A stretch of DNA of 64,000 bases from Kiritimatiellia bacterium (GCA_028716365.1 JAQUPZ010000014.1:19414-83413); one strand, 5' to 3'; numbered from the stretch's first letter, positions 45,446 to 55,360 are shown. The notes: generated from the sequence alone by a model not told the origin. Translations and numbers: made by a program.

Positions 45446-48279
45446 AAAAGATATTACTAATTCTTTATGCCGCACTTTTCTGCCAGTTTACGGCGTGGGG
45501 CGAAGTTTATAAATTCGACATTGGCAGCAAGCAGTCACCTGTACAGCCGGATTTTACACAGATAATCCCGGGAATCCAAACACCCGATGGATCTGCTTCC
45601 TTTGTTTCTTCTTCGCCATGGAATGACTATGATGCACTTGAATTTTCCATTTATACTGAGAGCTCCAGAACAAATCTGCCGGCCACGCCTCTGGGAGTAA
45701 GCCTGCAAATGCCCGACAGGAACCATTCATTTCATCTACCCCTTAAGCAGCTTACCATTGGTAAATGGATCGATTTCAAAATCCCTCTGAATGAACTCAC
45801 GAACCGGGCACACTGTACGGAAATCGGATTTCATCTGTCGGAATCCGAATATAAAGATGGCGATGTGGTGGATTTCTGGATCAGCCAAATAGTTCTGACT
45901 CGAAGTAATGGAAAAACTTCCCCTCTCGTTCTTGATGATGCGAGTGCCGTCTCGGCAAAAAAATGGTCACCAGCCGAAGCCTCGTGTACGGCGGATTCTA
46001 CTCACGTTAAATCGGGAAAAACATCACTACGACTTCATGTTGATATAAACTGGAAAACCGGTGAACTGAAATATCCCATCGGCTGGCCAAGAATGAGCAG
46101 GTCAATGCCGGACGGCTGTACTGTTAGAGACAAGTCTTACACGGAATATGACGATGGGAAACCCCCGCCCGTCTGGACGTGTCCCTTGTCCCAGGACGCA
46201 GTGGTCAGTGACCAGCCTTCGGAGTTTTCGGCACGGGTAAAACCGGGTAAATACAACGCCTGGGTTCTTTGCGGTTTGAGTAATTCACGTGGAAGTCAAT
46301 TTTATGATTTCGACATTGTCAGTGGCAGCGAAAAACAACGTATCCAGTTCGAGAATTCATTCCAGTACCGCCACGTGTTTCTCAAGGTGGATGCCTCTGA
46401 CGGCAAAGCAAAAATCAATTTCACCCCACACAGCCTGTTTGCCATCTGCGGTGTGGTATTATGGCAGGATATCGACACCGGTATTGTGCAAAAAGAAATT
46501 ATTGCGCCAATTCGACAGATCACTGATTTCCTGCCGCCAGACGAGTTAAAGAAATGGACCTTGGATCAACCCTTGGACACCCATCCCTGGCCTAAAATCC
46601 CGACAAAGGACAACGATAATGGTTATTTGATTTTCCAAAAACACTGGGCTGAATGTGTCTATCCAAATACCATTCCTCATAACGGGGAATTAGATCCTGA
46701 GATCCAGACATTCGCATCACTTGGAGAATATGAACCGCTCACCTTCACTATTCATCCTTTTCGTTCATTCCCATCGGTCACCGTAAAAATATCTGATCTC
46801 AAATGCGGAAAGAATGTGATCTCCGCATCGACCATTGATATCCGAAGGGTACGGTATCTGAATGCACGTCCGAACTACACAACACTGCATGTTTACCGTG
46901 TTGTTCCAGATGTTTTAATGCCTTACGAACCTAGTCCTCTTGTGTCAGATGAAAATACGACATTCTGGTTGACTGTCCATGTACCGGATAACGCCAAGCC
47001 CGGTTTCTATAAAGGCGCTGTAACGGTTTCACCTGATGGTACAGCCCCGGCAACAATCCCAGTTACATTTCGCGTTTTACCTATCAGGCTAAAAGAAGAC
47101 CCGGACAAAATATTTGGAATCTATTATCATGATCCTTTGGATAGCTGGCAAAGAGCAGTCGACGAACCATCCAAAGCCTATTATTTACAAAAGTCCGAAT
47201 GGGAACTCCAGGACATGGTGGCCCATGGCACCCGTAACGTAACCACCGGATTATGGGGCCCTCCGGAAAAGCCGGATAAACCTGGAGTGTTCGATATCAA
47301 TTTTGACCTTATGGAAAAGAAGATCGCTGCCTGGCGACGTTATAACTTCAAACCACCTATAGTAGTTGGAATCAACGCCGAGGGAATATACGCGAAACGT
47401 TCGGGAAAGGATCACCCGGGATCTCATTTGAAAGGCATTTCAAAACCTCCGCCGGAATACGGCCAGGAATTGACCCGCATGTGCCGCTTTATCGAAGCTG
47501 AACGTATAAAACGCGGCTGGCCTGAATTTCTTTACTATCCTGTAGATGAACCTTCAGTACAGCCTGATGCCATTGCCTTCATGGTCGATACCCTGAAAGC
47601 TGTGCAGGCAGCCGGGGTAAAAACCTATGTTACTGCCGATCCTTCCAACGAAGGATTTGCTCCTCTCAAGCCTTACGTCGATGTGTGGTGTACCCAGCCT
47701 TATCTGCCTTCCCGTGAAATCATACTTGCCGATAAAGCTGCGAGAAAAGTGGACTACTGGTGTTATCCGAACCACGTAAATGGAGAAAACGATCATACGC
47801 CTGTCAACGGCGCGCGAATGACCTATGGTTTTGGATTCTGGCGGTCCGGATTCACAACCTTGATCCCATGGATATACCGGGCCGACGTGGGTAACCCATG
47901 GAATTATCTGGATGGCAGTGCAATGGACTTTTTTAATCGTACTGAAGACGATGGTCGGCCCATTCCCGTGGCCATGTGGGAAGCATACCGCGAGGGTTAC
48001 GACGATTACCGCTATGTGTACACACTGCAAACACTCATTACCAAAGCAAAAACCGGTAATGCCAAAATCCGGCAGTTGGCTGATGATGCTGAAGCCGATC
48101 TGAAATACATTTGGAACCAGATTCGTGTTCAGCCGAAGTACAAATATGATGATTTATGGGCACCCCGCGAAGCAGATGTTTACCGATGGATGGTCGCCAG
48201 TCATATCCTCAAACTGCAGGATTCCGAAACTCATCGACCCAAATCCCGGTCATTCTTCCGTCGATGGTTCTCGCGTTGA
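45442..48279 (+). CDS. Exported DUF4091-type glycoside hydrolase-like protein, AUA start
   Basis: 945 residues if translation begins at the AUA. That start gives a textbook signal (KKILLILYAALFCQFTAWG), while the first standard start, at 45709, would cut off the signal and half a module. After VYKFDIGSKQSPVQP, the start of a malectin-like fold, comes a module copy in the order second half (ESSRTNLPATPLGVSL, DGDVVDFWISQIVLTR) then first half (LVLDDASAVSAKKW, KYPIGWPRMS). The malectin-like part then appears to resume (FSARVKPGKYNAWVLCGLSN). A DUF4091 barrel follows from about residue 380 with FLYYPVDEPSVQP, VDVWCTQPYLPS and WEAYREGYDDYRY. The likely role is glycan degradation outside the cytoplasm. 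Confidence 0.8.
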   Translation: MKKILLILYAALFCQFTAWGEVYKFDIGSKQSPVQPDFTQIIPGIQTPDGSASFVSSSPWNDYDALEFSIYTESSRTNLPATPLGVSLQMPDRNHSFHLPLKQLTIGKWIDFKIPLNELTNRAHCTEIGFHLSESEYKDGDVVDFWISQIVLTRSNGKTSPLVLDDASAVSAKKWSPAEASCTADSTHVKSGKTSLRLHVDINWKTGELKYPIGWPRMSRSMPDGCTVRDKSYTEYDDGKPPPVWTCPLSQDAVVSDQPSEFSARVKPGKYNAWVLCGLSNSRGSQFYDFDIVSGSEKQRIQFENSFQYRHVFLKVDASDGKAKINFTPHSLFAICGVVLWQDIDTGIVQKEIIAPIRQITDFLPPDELKKWTLDQPLDTHPWPKIPTKDNDNGYLIFQKHWAECVYPNTIPHNGELDPEIQTFASLGEYEPLTFTIHPFRSFPSVTVKISDLKCGKNVISASTIDIRRVRYLNARPNYTTLHVYRVVPDVLMPYEPSPLVSDENTTFWLTVHVPDNAKPGFYKGAVTVSPDGTAPATIPVTFRVLPIRLKEDPDKIFGIYYHDPLDSWQRAVDEPSKAYYLQKSEWELQDMVAHGTRNVTTGLWGPPEKPDKPGVFDINFDLMEKKIAAWRRYNFKPPIVVGINAEGIYAKRSGKDHPGSHLKGISKPPPEYGQELTRMCRFIEAERIKRGWPEFLYYPVDEPSVQPDAIAFMVDTLKAVQAAGVKTYVTADPSNEGFAPLKPYVDVWCTQPYLPSREIILADKAARKVDYWCYPNHVNGENDHTPVNGARMTYGFGFWRSGFTTLIPWIYRADVGNPWNYLDGSAMDFFNRTEDDGRPIPVAMWEAYREGYDDYRYVYTLQTLITKAKTGNAKIRQLADDAEADLKYIWNQIRVQPKYKYDDLWAPREADVYRWMVASHILKLQDSETHRPKSRSFFRRWFSR

Positions 48280-48301
48280 GGTTGTGCTGTATAAAATCAG
48301 G

Positions 48302-50332
48302 TTATTGTATACGCTCAATACCCGTAGCCACTGGTTCCTCTATGGTCACTTTACTTGGACCAACCGCTTTAACCAGATCCGGTAAATCATATGTCGTTAA
48401 TGCTCCGTGAACAATCGTGGAAATTTGGTTTGTTGCTGCAGGTGTACGCACAACATCGGCCCATGATGACCGTGTACGACGCAATACCAGAGACTCGAAT
48501 AATTGAGGTTCCAGCGCCGCCGCATGCAACGCAGGGACACCGGCATCACCGATACCGACAAGATGAACTTTCCTGGTTGCACCATCAGTTTTAAAACCCG
48601 CCAGAAAACGGCCACAGCAAAGTATGTCTTCGGTCCATATGCTGATCAGCGATTTACCAAGCAGATATGCAAGTTGAAAATGGCCGGTATTCGGACCGAA
48701 TGTACCGCTATACCATTTCTTACCGCCATGCTGTGTTTCGCCAAAGCCACGCAGATCAACAGCAAGCACAAGATGTCCTTTTTTGACGATTTGTTCTATT
48801 GGTCCCTCTATAGCCGCATCTGTCTGCTTGCCTTTGTCGTGAAGATAGAGATAGGCACTGTTATCAGGTTTGGCCGGTATAAACGCAAGCGCAGGCAGAA
48901 ATATATCCGGTTCCGGTCCAATCACCAGTTTTTCGATCCGGTACCCCTCGCGTTGAACAGTGTCAACAGACCGGCAGTTTGGTTGGGGTAATTTGTCCAG
49001 ATCGAGGACTTTCACGATCTCGCGTACTTTTTTCAGAACATCAGCTTTCGGTGTTTTTTCCCACAATTCACGACGCTTTGCGGCCAGTTGCGATTCAAAT
49101 TCAACATTAATGGCAAATACTGACCGTTCCCCCGGCATTAACATAACCTGCCCTTTGGGCGAACATTGTATCTGCTCATCTTTCCTTATGGGAAAATCAG
49201 ATTCAGTAATTTCATCATCCCTGCCAAGAAGCCAGCGACGCATCCAACGAACCGCACCAACCCTCAGAGGATTGGTGAAGCCATGGTTCTCATCGGCTTC
49301 CACAAGGTTGATACGATCGGCATAACCGAGCCTGGTAAATATCCGCTTGGCTTCACGAAAGCTTTCCCAGCTCCCCCTGATATCAAAGAAATCGCGAGTA
49401 GCAGTACACATCAAGGTCGGTTTTGGCGCACGCATGATTATGTAGTCGGCGTGTTCCATTCCAAAGGCAATCTGTCCGAAGATATTCTGCTCACCGTCCT
49501 GAGGACCGGCTTTTTCAAGCAACCGGCGCCATGACGTCAAATAACAGGCTGGCGCGGCGCATATAATTCGCTCATCAAGGGCCATCAAGTAACTGGTAAG
49601 CGTTCCGCCACCCGAATTACCTGTGCACCCTATACGTTTTGGATCGATATCCGGTCTGCTTTGCAGATAATCAATGCCACGCATTCCATCCCAGATACGG
49701 TAACGTGCCGTGTTACGACCGAGGAGGATTGACCCGATGCCAGCCATTGTGTGTTCGGTGGTACATCCAAAAGCGGCTTTCTCCTTGGCGTTCAGAATTT
49801 GCGCGCGCTCACCCTGGCTAATGGGGTCATAGCAAAGTGCTGCAAGACCATTCTTCGCAAGAAGGATAGATGCCCTCTGGTACGTTTCAGCTCCTTTGCC
49901 ATTGGCACTGTGTCCACAGGGAACCAACACACCCGGAAATGGCGGCTTGCCAAGCGGCAGGTATAACAGCGCCGTCACATGATGGCGCGATTCACTTTCA
50001 TAAATGATCTTTTCCACTCGATAACCATCACCATCAAGAGACCCGACCACCTGCCCGTTTAAAGGTGTACGTTCTGGAAACCCGCCGAGTTGATCAACAA
50101 AGAACTTGTGGAGACCAGCCTGATATTCCTGTACCTGTTCCGGTGTCTTAATTTTCTCGTAAGCTTCTTTACGACAGTCCAGCGCCGCAAAAGCCTGGGC
50201 ATGGAGATAGTTTTCGAACATCGCCGATGGTGCATTGGTGGAACTCTTGGCATCCAACACAGTCAGATCTTCAGCATTCGCCGGCAAAAACATGAGACAT
50301 ATACTTGAGATGACCAAATACCGATTTATCAT
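48302..50332 (-). CDS. Exported acetylxylan esterase-like alpha/beta hydrolase with second, degenerate hydrolase domain
   Basis: A 676-residue protein. The ATG at 50332 has GGGAGG 5 bases upstream. The signal ends at MFLPANAED. The first hydrolase domain (about 90-390) has FPGVLVPCGHSANGKG, the nucleophile elbow GCTGNSGGG and the His region ENHGF, as in AXE1/dienelactone-hydrolase-like esterases. The second domain (about 430-676) keeps the fold (VLAVDLRGFGETQHGGK) but has VGIGDAGVPAL where a Gly-x-Ser-x-Gly elbow would be, so it is probably not catalytic. De-acetylation of hemicellulose side chains would suit the neighbouring glycosidases. Confidence 0.83.
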   Translation of the reverse strand: MINRYLVISSICLMFLPANAEDLTVLDAKSSTNAPSAMFENYLHAQAFAALDCRKEAYEKIKTPEQVQEYQAGLHKFFVDQLGGFPERTPLNGQVVGSLDGDGYRVEKIIYESESRHHVTALLYLPLGKPPFPGVLVPCGHSANGKGAETYQRASILLAKNGLAALCYDPISQGERAQILNAKEKAAFGCTTEHTMAGIGSILLGRNTARYRIWDGMRGIDYLQSRPDIDPKRIGCTGNSGGGTLTSYLMALDERIICAAPACYLTSWRRLLEKAGPQDGEQNIFGQIAFGMEHADYIIMRAPKPTLMCTATRDFFDIRGSWESFREAKRIFTRLGYADRINLVEADENHGFTNPLRVGAVRWMRRWLLGRDDEITESDFPIRKDEQIQCSPKGQVMLMPGERSVFAINVEFESQLAAKRRELWEKTPKADVLKKVREIVKVLDLDKLPQPNCRSVDTVQREGYRIEKLVIGPEPDIFLPALAFIPAKPDNSAYLYLHDKGKQTDAAIEGPIEQIVKKGHLVLAVDLRGFGETQHGGKKWYSGTFGPNTGHFQLAYLLGKSLISIWTEDILCCGRFLAGFKTDGATRKVHLVGIGDAGVPALHAAALEPQLFESLVLRRTRSSWADVVRTPAATNQISTIVHGALTTYDLPDLVKAVGPSKVTIEEPVATGIERIQ

Positions 50333-50535
50333 AATTCCTCCCTCCAATATTTTGCATTAGAATTGATCAACCAGTATCTTTTTCCACTCCATGAAGTCAA
50401 GCGAGTCTTTGAAATCATGATTGCTAATTTTATTGTATTCATCTTAGATTGCCCATTGACAGTTGGTTAGGATGCTTCATTCCGCCTCGGTGGAAAGCTG
50501 CTTAATGATGACGTTAGAACAAGGGGGAAAAGACC

Positions 50536-50913
50536 ATGGCAAATGAATGGTTAACAGAAGGCGAAGAAATCATGGACTCCTGGCATGTTTATATAGGAGG
50601 CGAAACTCCAACTGCAGCGAAGATCACGGGAAAACTGCATGTAACAAACAAAAACGTTCATTTTGAGGCCGGTTTGTCCCTGAAAGAAAATGCGGGGATT
50701 GATATAAGTAATCGAATCCAGGCATTTGAGAAGTCAGACAGTCATGTGACAGTACCGTTTGCCGAGATAAGTGAAGTAAAAATAACCAAAAAATTCCTGA
50801 TTCTGAAATCACTGCATATCCTGCTTAAAAACGGCGGAGAACTGATACTGCACTTTGGTGCCATGTCACCGGAATCCGCTGAAAAAGCCATATCTTCCCG
50901 ATTGAATTCGTAA
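50536..50913 (+). CDS. Small GRAM/PH-like hypothetical protein
   Basis: A 125-residue soluble protein with GGGGG upstream of the ATG. The pattern of short beta strands and a final helix (KITGKLHVTNKNVHFEAG, VPFAEISEVKI, LKNGGELILHFG, SPESAEKAI) resembles GRAM or bacterial PH-like domains, which bind lipids or act as adaptors. This assignment is by pattern only. It stands alone, divergent from the esterase gene. Confidence 0.65.
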   Translation: MANEWLTEGEEIMDSWHVYIGGETPTAAKITGKLHVTNKNVHFEAGLSLKENAGIDISNRIQAFEKSDSHVTVPFAEISEVKITKKFLILKSLHILLKNGGELILHFGAMSPESAEKAISSRLNS

Positions 50914-50934
50914 CTATGCTCTTCGATCTTCTTT

Positions 50935-51906
50935 TTACTGTGACCATTCAGTTGGAGTACGATCCCAGCGGTGACGATGTAACTCAGCCATCAATTCAGG
51001 CGATAACCGTTTCCCATCGCTGACGGAAGTATTGGAATCAACATGCCGTAATTTACGCATGCCGGGGATGATAGTGCTGATGGTGTCATTCATCAGGATA
51101 AAGCGCAAGGCCAGTTCTGCCATGCTCATTCCTTTCGGTATAACCGGACGCAGAGCCTCGGCCCGCGCTACACAGGCGTTTAAGTTCTCCGGAACAAAGT
51201 AACTGTTACGCCAATCGCCTTCCGGCCATTTGCTGCTCTTGGTCAATGTTCCGGTCAACGTCCCTTCATCGAATGGCACGCGGGCCAGAACACCAATGCT
51301 CAACTCATTACATAACGGAAAAAGTTCATCCTCGGGAGACTGGTCAAAAATATTGTAGATGACCTGAACAGAATTTACCATGCCAGTACGCAGCGTCTTT
51401 AGCACATTCCATGGTTCCCAGCGATTGACACTTATTCCGACCGCCTTGATCATCCCCTGGCCCTTCAAATCAGCCATCGTTCGTTGCCAGCGTTCATCCT
51501 GAGCCCAGCTGTCTTCCCAGACATGAAATTGTATTAAATCGATGCTCTCGACCCCAAGATTGGTTAGACTTTTCTCAGTGTAAGCTTTGATATGGTCAGG
51601 GGGAAAACAATCATCGAGCAAAAAGCTGCGCTGTGAAGGCCAGACAAGATTTTTGGGCGGAATCTTGGTAGCAGTATACAGACGTTTATCCGGATGGGAA
51701 CGTACCAGTCTGCCCAGCAAACGCTCGCTATGACCTTTGCCGTAGCCCCATGCGGTATCGAAAAAATTACAACCCAATTCAACCGCATGGTTAAGCGATT
51801 GTAGCGACTCAGCGTCATCGGATCCAGTCCAGCCACCCATACCCCACATTCCATATCCGATTTCGCTCACCTGCCAACCGGTCCGGCCAAATTTTCGGTA
51901 CTGCAT
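50935..51906 (-). CDS. Aldo/keto reductase
   Basis: A 323-residue NADPH-dependent oxidoreductase with AAGGAG upstream. The TIM barrel begins YRKFGRTGWQVSEIGYGMWG. Catalytic Asp and Tyr are in NFFDTAWGYGKGHSERLLG, the Lys in YTATKIPPKN and the His in IQFHVWEDSW. The family reduces sugar aldehydes or ketones; substrate unknown. It follows the GH42-like gene by 54 bases on the same strand and may work on the released sugar. Confidence 0.92.
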   Translation of the reverse strand: MQYRKFGRTGWQVSEIGYGMWGMGGWTGSDDAESLQSLNHAVELGCNFFDTAWGYGKGHSERLLGRLVRSHPDKRLYTATKIPPKNLVWPSQRSFLLDDCFPPDHIKAYTEKSLTNLGVESIDLIQFHVWEDSWAQDERWQRTMADLKGQGMIKAVGISVNRWEPWNVLKTLRTGMVNSVQVIYNIFDQSPEDELFPLCNELSIGVLARVPFDEGTLTGTLTKSSKWPEGDWRNSYFVPENLNACVARAEALRPVIPKGMSMAELALRFILMNDTISTIIPGMRKLRHVDSNTSVSDGKRLSPELMAELHRHRWDRTPTEWSQ

Positions 51907-51960
51907 TGAATCTCCTTGTTATCAATATAGATTTATTTTACCCCTGTTAATGTTCGCAAC

Positions 51961-54900
51961 TTAATCGCCTTTCCCGGCCTTCTTCCACTGCTCGGCTGTC
52001 CCAAGCAAGTAGATTGCCGTGTGCTTCGCTGGAAGATCAACTTTAACCTCCATGACATCGGTTGCTACCTGCCTCCGTTCGAAAACCTCAAATAGCGACA
52101 CGGGTTTCGAAAAGCGTAAGATACGTTGCCCGGCTTCATTCGCATGGATCGTCAGGAACGATTTATTCAAGTACATCACGTCACCAGCATCGTTGTAGAT
52201 ATGCACACCGGCCGACTTCGCCATGGACCGCAGGAGCCACCAGGGCAGGTTCGGCGCAGCACAATAAACCGAGGTCCACTCCGGAAATCGCTTGACCGCC
52301 AGGCCTGGACTTTCAAAGCCATCAATCATACCGAGCACTTTGGCGCTTTTGTCTGTACAATAAAAGATCGGAGCAAGCTTATCACCGCTTCCCCATCTTG
52401 TATCCTCGGGCGCACCTTTTGTCAGATCATCGTCCTTGTCTGTTATCTTTATCTTCACAGCGCGGTGGTCGTTTGTGTACGTAACTTTTATCCCGGTCGT
52501 CTGCGTAATACCTTCGTCCGAAAGCGTGCCGTCCACAAAACCGGACGCGTATACCCATACTACTACTTTACCGTCTTTTTTAACTGTCTTGTCGATCATA
52601 CCACGCTGTGTCTGATCCAGCTTGAACGTGTTCAGAAAGATGTACATTTTGTATGGCCGCAGAGATTCGAGATCGCTCAGGAATACAAAGTCGAAGGGCG
52701 CGCCAAGGCGGTGCAGTTCCTTGCGTTGCTGGCCAAGAAGCAGGTTTGCAAACCGGCCCTTCCCATCGCCGAAACACATGCTTTCCTCGTCCACCACCAC
52801 GGCAATCTCGGCCGCGGACGACCGGTCAAAGGCGATGCTTCTCTCGCCCACGTCGTTCATTTCCGCGATGGCTTTCATAAATCCGGGCTCGTCGTACCAT
52901 CCACCGCCCATATCGAACCACCACATGCCTGTCCCAAGTGAAAGCACAAGCCCCAGTTCACGTTTCTGTATGGAGATGGATTCATCGAGGTTGTTGAGAT
53001 CAATCGCGTCGAATACACCTTTTTTCTGGGGCATCAGGTGAGTGCGATAATCGTTCTCGTTAAACCAAAGTTTACCGTGCAGTTTAATCGCTTCCGTGAG
53101 TGACATGAAGGTACTGCATCCAGTACCAAGGGCGCGAAAGGCGTAAGAAGACGGTGCGGTCAGGAAATCCACGTCCGGCGATCGTAACAACCGCTCCAGC
53201 GCCATATGCCCTCCCTCCGGCGATCCCGACAATTCGAAGACGTAGCCGTAGAAAACCCCGAAAATGCTCTCGCGGTTCGTCGCTTCCTTTACAACGCGCG
53301 CGAAGTATTCGATTGTGTCCACCATAATGTCGTTGTAGTAAATGTAAAAATCAATGATACGCCGGCTTTTGGCCGGATCACGGAAAAAGCCCAAGTCCGT
53401 GCTGAGCCGTTCGGCCTTCCTGGGCGGCACCACAGCGGAAAAATCCACCTTCCCGTCATGCCAGGCCCGTCGCAACGCTTCAATATTCCCATACCGTTTC
53501 TTGAGCCACTTGCGGAAAGATTCAATGTCCGGCTTGCTGTAACCCCAGTAACTAGGCGGGTTACCCCAGAAATTATGGTAAAACCACTCCTCGGTATGGA
53601 GGCTCGCGATGTGATAGCCGATTACGCGGTCCGCATACGGACTCGAACGTATGTGCTCGATAAACTTGCGCAGGGCCATCGCCGTGTCCTTCCGCCATTT
53701 TTCAGAGGCTGGCGTCGCGAATGGTTTTCCGCTGAAGTGATCTCCTTTCGAAGGTACTATTTCAGCCTGCTTGGCAACCTCGTCCGGATATGCCTCACAC
53801 CACCACGGCGGTGCAGAGATGTAGATACGCGGGAAAAGATAAGCATTGGGATTCGCTTCAAGGATCGCGATGATTCTGTCATCGAAGTGACTGAAATCGA
53901 AAATATCCGGTGCAAGCCAGGTTGGCGGTGCCAGACTATAATAACTATAGTCCGAGGTCGCCGAGAACGTGGCCAGGTCCACTCCGGCTTCACCAAAATC
54001 CCGGAAATATTTATGTTCCTGCCGGTTGTAGGTCATGTACGTCATAGCGGCATTGGGTTTATCGTTGATGAAAAGCGTCGGCACGCCGTTGTGGGGACGG
54101 ATCGCGACCTTTGGAATGGGACCCGACTTACGCGGTTCAACCGCGAATTGCATGAGGGTTTCTTTTCCATCCCTGGCAAGTTTCGTCCACCCAAGCCGCG
54201 CATGCACTTCGTACGTCCCAGCGGTGGCGAAAAGGGGCAAATGCATCATAACGGGTGGCATCTCCACAGCCTCACCGGGCTTCCACCGGCTCGTGGACAA
54301 AGGCGGCTCAACCTGCCACATCTTGACGGTCTTGCCATCCCTGGTACACATGACGGAGAGCTTGTAATCACCACGGAGCGGTTCCCCGGCGGCAAGTGTG
54401 AGGCGAATTGATATCTCACTGCCAGCTTTGACCGAGGCCGGGCCTTCTAGTTTCATGAGATTTACTTTCTCGGGACCTGGACAAGAAATTTCGAGATCAT
54501 CGAAGTCAAGACTGTAGTCCTCCCCTGGCTTGACACCGGTGGCAACAAGGACAACGTTCTTCAAAGGAAAATCGAGGGTATTGTTCTCGTCCTTGGACCA
54601 GGATGCAACGTGATACTTATCCAGACTGAACTCGATACGTTGCCAGTCATCCGTATTCCCTATTGGCACGCCAGGCAAACCGGCGGCGAAATCACTGCCA
54701 TCCTCCTCGATAAGCTTGATCCAGAAAGAAATCGGCTTTTTCGCTGCGTTTCGTACCCGGATAGATATCCTGTCAAACGGTTCCTCTATTTGGAAATTTC
54801 CGTAGAGATCACTGTAGCTCTGTTTCGGGGTAATAACCTTGAAATCCCAGCGCATTCCTTTGCCCGAACGGCCGGCCCCGGGTACAGCGGTGAAACGGTA

Positions 54901-55071
54901 ATTACCAAACTCGCTATTTATACGACTCTCATCCCTCGCGGATGTCCATTTAGAGATGTCATTAAAACCATCGAGTTGGGTAACAACGCGCCCGCTCTCT
55001 TCCGTGCTGAAAGTGACACTCGAAATAAAAAGGAAAAGGACAGCCGTCATAGCCGTACGTATTATGTTCAT
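51961..55071 (-). CDS. Exported GH42-like beta-galactosidase-type protein
   Basis: A 1036-residue protein with GGGAG upstream of the ATG and a signal ending near TFSTEES. An N-terminal beta-sandwich of about 180 residues (KGMRWDFKVI, DRISIRVRNAAKKP) is followed by an Ig-like part. The GH42-type barrel has MTYMTYNRQEHKYFRDF, GYHIASLHTEEWFYHN with a probable acid/base Glu, SFRKWLKKRYGNIEALRRAW, and LWFNENDYRTH with a possible nucleophile Glu. A trimerisation-like alpha/beta domain and beta tail end the protein. Action on beta-galactosides or related glycans is inferred. Together with the reductase downstream it forms a pair. Confidence 0.83.
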   Translation of the reverse strand: MNIIRTAMTAVLFLFISSVTFSTEESGRVVTQLDGFNDISKWTSARDESRINSEFGNYRFTAVPGAGRSGKGMRWDFKVITPKQSYSDLYGNFQIEEPFDRISIRVRNAAKKPISFWIKLIEEDGSDFAAGLPGVPIGNTDDWQRIEFSLDKYHVASWSKDENNTLDFPLKNVVLVATGVKPGEDYSLDFDDLEISCPGPEKVNLMKLEGPASVKAGSEISIRLTLAAGEPLRGDYKLSVMCTRDGKTVKMWQVEPPLSTSRWKPGEAVEMPPVMMHLPLFATAGTYEVHARLGWTKLARDGKETLMQFAVEPRKSGPIPKVAIRPHNGVPTLFINDKPNAAMTYMTYNRQEHKYFRDFGEAGVDLATFSATSDYSYYSLAPPTWLAPDIFDFSHFDDRIIAILEANPNAYLFPRIYISAPPWWCEAYPDEVAKQAEIVPSKGDHFSGKPFATPASEKWRKDTAMALRKFIEHIRSSPYADRVIGYHIASLHTEEWFYHNFWGNPPSYWGYSKPDIESFRKWLKKRYGNIEALRRAWHDGKVDFSAVVPPRKAERLSTDLGFFRDPAKSRRIIDFYIYYNDIMVDTIEYFARVVKEATNRESIFGVFYGYVFELSGSPEGGHMALERLLRSPDVDFLTAPSSYAFRALGTGCSTFMSLTEAIKLHGKLWFNENDYRTHLMPQKKGVFDAIDLNNLDESISIQKRELGLVLSLGTGMWWFDMGGGWYDEPGFMKAIAEMNDVGERSIAFDRSSAAEIAVVVDEESMCFGDGKGRFANLLLGQQRKELHRLGAPFDFVFLSDLESLRPYKMYIFLNTFKLDQTQRGMIDKTVKKDGKVVVWVYASGFVDGTLSDEGITQTTGIKVTYTNDHRAVKIKITDKDDDLTKGAPEDTRWGSGDKLAPIFYCTDKSAKVLGMIDGFESPGLAVKRFPEWTSVYCAAPNLPWWLLRSMAKSAGVHIYNDAGDVMYLNKSFLTIHANEAGQRILRFSKPVSLFEVFERRQVATDVMEVKVDLPAKHTAIYLLGTAEQWKKAGKGD

Positions 55072-55134
55072 AGAGATCTCCCTTAAAATCGAGTCAATAT
55101 TTTACCAGTCATATTTAATCCCTTCCCTGTTATT

Positions 55135-55317
55135 TTACTTATTTCCACTGGTCGTAATATTGTTGTCTGTTTTGTTTCCCTTACACTGCAGGAAAAATCG
55201 CACCTTGCGAAACATTAATTGAAACAATCCGCCGGCGATGCCAAACAACAGGATACCGGTGGAAACCTTCAGAAAACTGCGACATGATCGTAATGAGAGA
55301 CGATTATAAGCAGTCAT
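55135..55317 (-). CDS. Possible small membrane protein
   Basis: A 60-codon frame in the 289-base gap between two large genes. It would encode a basic N-terminus (NRLSLRSCRSF), one hydrophobic helix (LKVSTGILLFGIAGGLFQLMF) and a polar tail. The plan is that of a small single-pass membrane protein, with GGGA about 6 bases before the ATG. There is no homolog I can name, and chance is a real alternative. Confidence 0.25.
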   Translation of the reverse strand: MTAYNRLSLRSCRSFLKVSTGILLFGIAGGLFQLMFRKVRFFLQCKGNKTDNNITTSGNK

Positions 55318-55360
55318 ATTCCCGTCATCTTATACTATCGCCCAATAACGCTAATGAATG

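Noticed and set aside
53206..54411. A 401-codon open frame on the plus strand
   Set aside because: It lies entirely antisense to the GH42-like gene, whose motifs and signal are clear; the plus-strand translation has no recognisable domain.
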